Assembly (NCBI GenBank): GCA_965231925.1
Contig: OZ246894.1
Span: 930,001-994,000 of the forward strand
DNA length: 64,000 nucleotides
Direction of reading: 5' to 3'
DNA from: Poriferisodalis sp965231925
GTDB taxonomy: Bacteria > Actinomycetota > Acidimicrobiia > Acidimicrobiales > Poriferisodalaceae
The notes under the pieces were generated by a model, which saw nothing but the letters and a program-made list of their open reading frames with translations, searched no databases and had not been told where the DNA came from. Positions 61,827 through 64,000 of this stretch are shown one piece after another (position 1 is the first letter of the stretch; each line of letters begins with the position of its first letter). Made by a program: the position numbers and the translations under genes.

Positions 61827-62948
61827 ATGGAACGCTTTGGGTTCGTCGGCCTGCCCAATGCGGGAAAGTCGTCGCTGTTCAACTCCCTCGCCGGCGGCGG
61901 AGCGTTGGCGGCGCCGTACGCCTTTGCCACCACCGATCCGAATATCGGTGTGGCCCGTGTACCCGATGCCCGGCTCGATGCCTTGGCCGCCATGAGCGCC
62001 AGCCGCAAGGTGGTGCCGACCACCACCGAGTTCATCGACATCGGCGGGCTGGTGGAAGGTGCCAGCAAGGGCGAAGGCCTCGGCAACCGCTTCCTGGGAG
62101 GCATCCGCGAGGTCGATGCAATCGTCTTCGTGCTGCGCGCGTTCGACGACGCCGATGTGCCCGGCCCCGCCGATCCGCTCGAACACCTGCGCATCGTCGA
62201 AACCGAGTTGACGCTGGCCGATCTGGAGTCGGTGGAGTCGCGCATCAACCGCAGGCGAAAGGCATCGCGCAGCCAGCCGTCCGACACCGCACTGGCCGAG
62301 GAGGTCGCAGCGCTCGACGCAGCGCTCGAACACCTGGCGGCCGGCACGCCGCTGTACCGGGCCTGGCCGCTCAGCGGCGACTGCAGCGGCTCTGAACAGA
62401 ACTCGCAGCAGTACCCGCATCGGGCTGCGCTGCGCAGCCACTTCCTGCTCACCGACAAGCCGGTGATGGCGGTGCTGAACATCGGTGAGAACCAGCTGGA
62501 CGCAGCCGCCGAGCTCGCAGCGCCGATCGAGGCGGAGCTGCCCGGTGCCGCCGTGCTGCCGCTGAGTGTGCAGCTCGAGGCAGAGGCCGCGCAGCTCACC
62601 GGCGACGAACGAACCGAGCTGCTCGAAGGGCTCGGCCTGGGGGAAGGCGCGCTGGAGCGATTTGTGGCGGCTGCCCATGGACTGCTGGGCTTGCGGACCT
62701 TCCTGACCACGGGCGAGAAGGAATCGCGGGCGTGGACGTTCCGAGCCGGTTGGCGGGCACCTCAGTGCGCCGGGCGGATCCACACCGACTTCGAACGCGG
62801 TTTCATCCGGGCCGAAGTGATCGACTGGGCCGAATTGCTGGATTTAGGCTCGTGGTCTGCAGCGCGTGACGCAGGCCGTCTGCGCGTCGAAGGCAAGGAC
62901 TATCCGATGCGCGACGGCGACGTCGTGGAGTTCCGCTTCAACGTGTAA
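61827..62948 (+). CDS. ychF: redox-regulated ATPase/GTPase YchF (Ola1 family)
   Basis: A 373-residue TRAFAC-class protein. FVGLPNAGKSSLFNSL is the P-loop, FIDIGGLVEGASKGEGLGN is switch II, and FLTTGEKESRAWTFRAG-type TGS entry with AGRIHTDFERGFIRAEV is the C-terminal domain. YchF binds ribosomes and prefers ATP. Complete. DUF192 follows 2 bases later. Confidence 0.95.
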   Translation: MERFGFVGLPNAGKSSLFNSLAGGGALAAPYAFATTDPNIGVARVPDARLDALAAMSASRKVVPTTTEFIDIGGLVEGASKGEGLGNRFLGGIREVDAIVFVLRAFDDADVPGPADPLEHLRIVETELTLADLESVESRINRRRKASRSQPSDTALAEEVAALDAALEHLAAGTPLYRAWPLSGDCSGSEQNSQQYPHRAALRSHFLLTDKPVMAVLNIGENQLDAAAELAAPIEAELPGAAVLPLSVQLEAEAAQLTGDERTELLEGLGLGEGALERFVAAAHGLLGLRTFLTTGEKESRAWTFRAGWRAPQCAGRIHTDFERGFIRAEVIDWAELLDLGSWSAARDAGRLRVEGKDYPMRDGDVVEFRFNV

Positions 62949-62950
62949 CC

Positions 62951-63286
62951 ATGCCGTGGCTTGCGTGCGGGGATCGAGTGGTGGCGAGCCTCGAGGTCGC
63001 TCGTACCCGTCCTGAGCGCCGGCGTGGTCTGCTGGGGCGCGACGACCTGACCGGGGCGCTGCTAATCGAGCGGTGCCGCTGCGTGCACACCATCGGAATG
63101 AGCTTCGATATCGACGTGATGTTCTTGGATGCGCAGCGGCGGGTCGTGGACATGGTGCGGATGCAACCGGGCCGTATCGGTCGGCCGAGGCTCCGTGCAC
63201 GATCAGTCGTAGAGGCCCAGGCGGGCGCGTGCGAGCGCTGGGGCCTCACCGTGGGCGACACCCTCGAGATCCGACTCGACGCATGA
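62951..63286 (+). CDS. DUF192 family protein
   Basis: A 111-residue DUF192 protein with RRRGLLGRDDLTGALLIE and CVHTIGMSFDIDVMFLD, the conserved core (including the His-Thr-x-GM block). Function unknown. Many relatives are exported, but this one lacks a signal peptide. Tightly placed between ychF and rsmI. Confidence 0.88.
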   Translation: MPWLACGDRVVASLEVARTRPERRRGLLGRDDLTGALLIERCRCVHTIGMSFDIDVMFLDAQRRVVDMVRMQPGRIGRPRLRARSVVEAQAGACERWGLTVGDTLEIRLDA

Positions 63287-63323
63287 GCGTGGCTGCGCTG
63301 GCACAGCCTGATTGCCTAGGTGC

Positions 63324-64000
63324 ATGACCGATCAGGCGGGCGCTGCCGCAGCAGGGCAAGCTCGACTGTGGCTGGTGGCCACGCCTATCGGCAATCTCGC
63401 GGACATCGCCCCGCGGGCGGTCGAAGTACTGACGGCGGTGTCGTTCGTGGCCTGCGAGGACACCCGGCGTACCGGCCTGCTGCTGCAGCGACTGGGCATC
63501 GGCGGGCAGCCGCTGGTGGCGATGCACGAACACAACGAGGCCGCCGTCGCCGCGCAGATAGTGCAGCGCCTGACGGCGGGGGAGACCGCTGCGTACATCA
63601 CCGACGCGGGCATGCCGACGATCTCCGATCCGGGGCAGCGCCTGGTGGGGGCAGTCGCGGCGGCAGGTCTGCCCGTCAGCGTGGTGCCCGGGCCATCCGC
63701 ACCGGTTGCCGCACTCGCCGTCTCCGGCCTGCCGACAGATCGCTGGGTCATGGAAGGCTTCCTGCCCCGCAAGGGCAAGGTCCGCGATCAACGACTCGAA
63801 GCGGTCGCCGCCGAACAGCGAACCGTCGTCCTGCTGGAATCACCCAAACGCCTTGGTGCCACGCTCGAAGACCTAGCCGAGGTTTGCGGCGCCGGCCGTC
63901 CAGCAGTCGTCGTCCGTGAGCTCACCAAGCTGCACGAAGAGGTCTCGCGCGGCACGGTCGCCGAGCTGGCAGCGCGCTACGCCGAGCCGACACGAGGGGA
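63324..64000 (+). CDS. rsmI: 16S rRNA (cytidine1402-2'-O)-methyltransferase RsmI, 5' part
   Basis: Translation from ATG 63324 is open to the window edge. WLVATPIGNLADIAPRAVEVL, ACEDTRRTGLLLQRLG, YITDAGMPTISDPGQRLV and VVPGPSAPVAALAVSGLP are the SAM-binding tetrapyrrole-methylase-like core of RsmI, followed by EGFLPRKGKVRDQRLEAV and ESPKRLGATLEDL. It methylates the ribose of C1402 in 16S rRNA. The last about 50 residues lie outside the window. Confidence 0.95.
   Translation, partial: MTDQAGAAAAGQARLWLVATPIGNLADIAPRAVEVLTAVSFVACEDTRRTGLLLQRLGIGGQPLVAMHEHNEAAVAAQIVQRLTAGETAAYITDAGMPTISDPGQRLVGAVAAAGLPVSVVPGPSAPVAALAVSGLPTDRWVMEGFLPRKGKVRDQRLEAVAAEQRTVVLLESPKRLGATLEDLAEVCGAGRPAVVVRELTKLHEEVSRGTVAELAARYAEPTRG

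Overview
The window is a GC-rich chromosomal segment from an actinobacterium, most likely class Acidimicrobiia. The support is a WhiB protein, a two-gene TldD/PmbA pair, an HMG-CoA-synthase-like/DUF35 fusion next to a thiolase, an AMACR-type racemase, a long signal-peptide protein with FN3 and Calx-beta repeats, and a tiny bL37-like ribosomal protein. The taxonomic call is inference from gene content only.

Region 1 (1-16.9 kb) is an accessory defence and toxin-antitoxin island. It opens with a type II Wadjet operon: the 3' end of the SMC-like jetC, then jetA, jetB and jetD, each start overlapping the previous stop. Next come a DUF4143 AAA ATPase, a broken copy of a second ATPase, a chimeric PIN-toxin ORF, a DUF234-type ATPase remnant without its P-loop, a hipA kinase gene flanked by two different HTH genes, a whiB gene, a run of small uncertain ORFs, an orphan FN3 fragment, a HigBA-like pair, an intact ATPase, a VapBC pair and a decayed PIN gene. 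The ATPase-VapC block occurs twice (6.65-7.6 and 14.4-16.8 kb), the first copy carrying two internal deletions. The second block is flanked by partial copies of the 5' end of the next housekeeping gene, so its arrival duplicated that gene start.

Region 2 (17-28.8 kb) is core metabolism: the HMGCS-like/DUF35 protein and thiolase, dxs, an LPG-synthase/flippase-like membrane protein, tldD-pmbA, a PHP phosphoesterase, uppP, a SAF-like membrane protein and an FmdB-type zinc ribbon protein.

Region 3 (29.2-33.8 kb) is one 1526-codon secreted protein with an FN3 domain and tandem Calx-beta repeats.

Region 4 (34.1-42.5 kb) holds a UDPGP-family nucleotidyltransferase, moeA-moaA-moaC, a tRNA-Ala(CGC) with its G3:U70 pair, a periplasmic solute-binding lipoprotein, and the cytochrome oxidase assembly genes for SCO and CtaG.

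Region 5 (42.3-64 kb) holds pepN, a PfkB kinase, a five-gene operon (peptide ABC transporter plus alpha/beta hydrolase, with a permease-ATPase fusion), a phosphoglucomutase, an exopolysaccharide O-acylation and deacetylation group (MBOAT, two SGNH hydrolases, polysaccharide deacetylase on the other strand), the bL37-like gene, an AMACR-like racemase, ychF, a DUF192 gene and the 5' part of rsmI. No rRNA, CRISPR array, intact transposase or integrase was seen.
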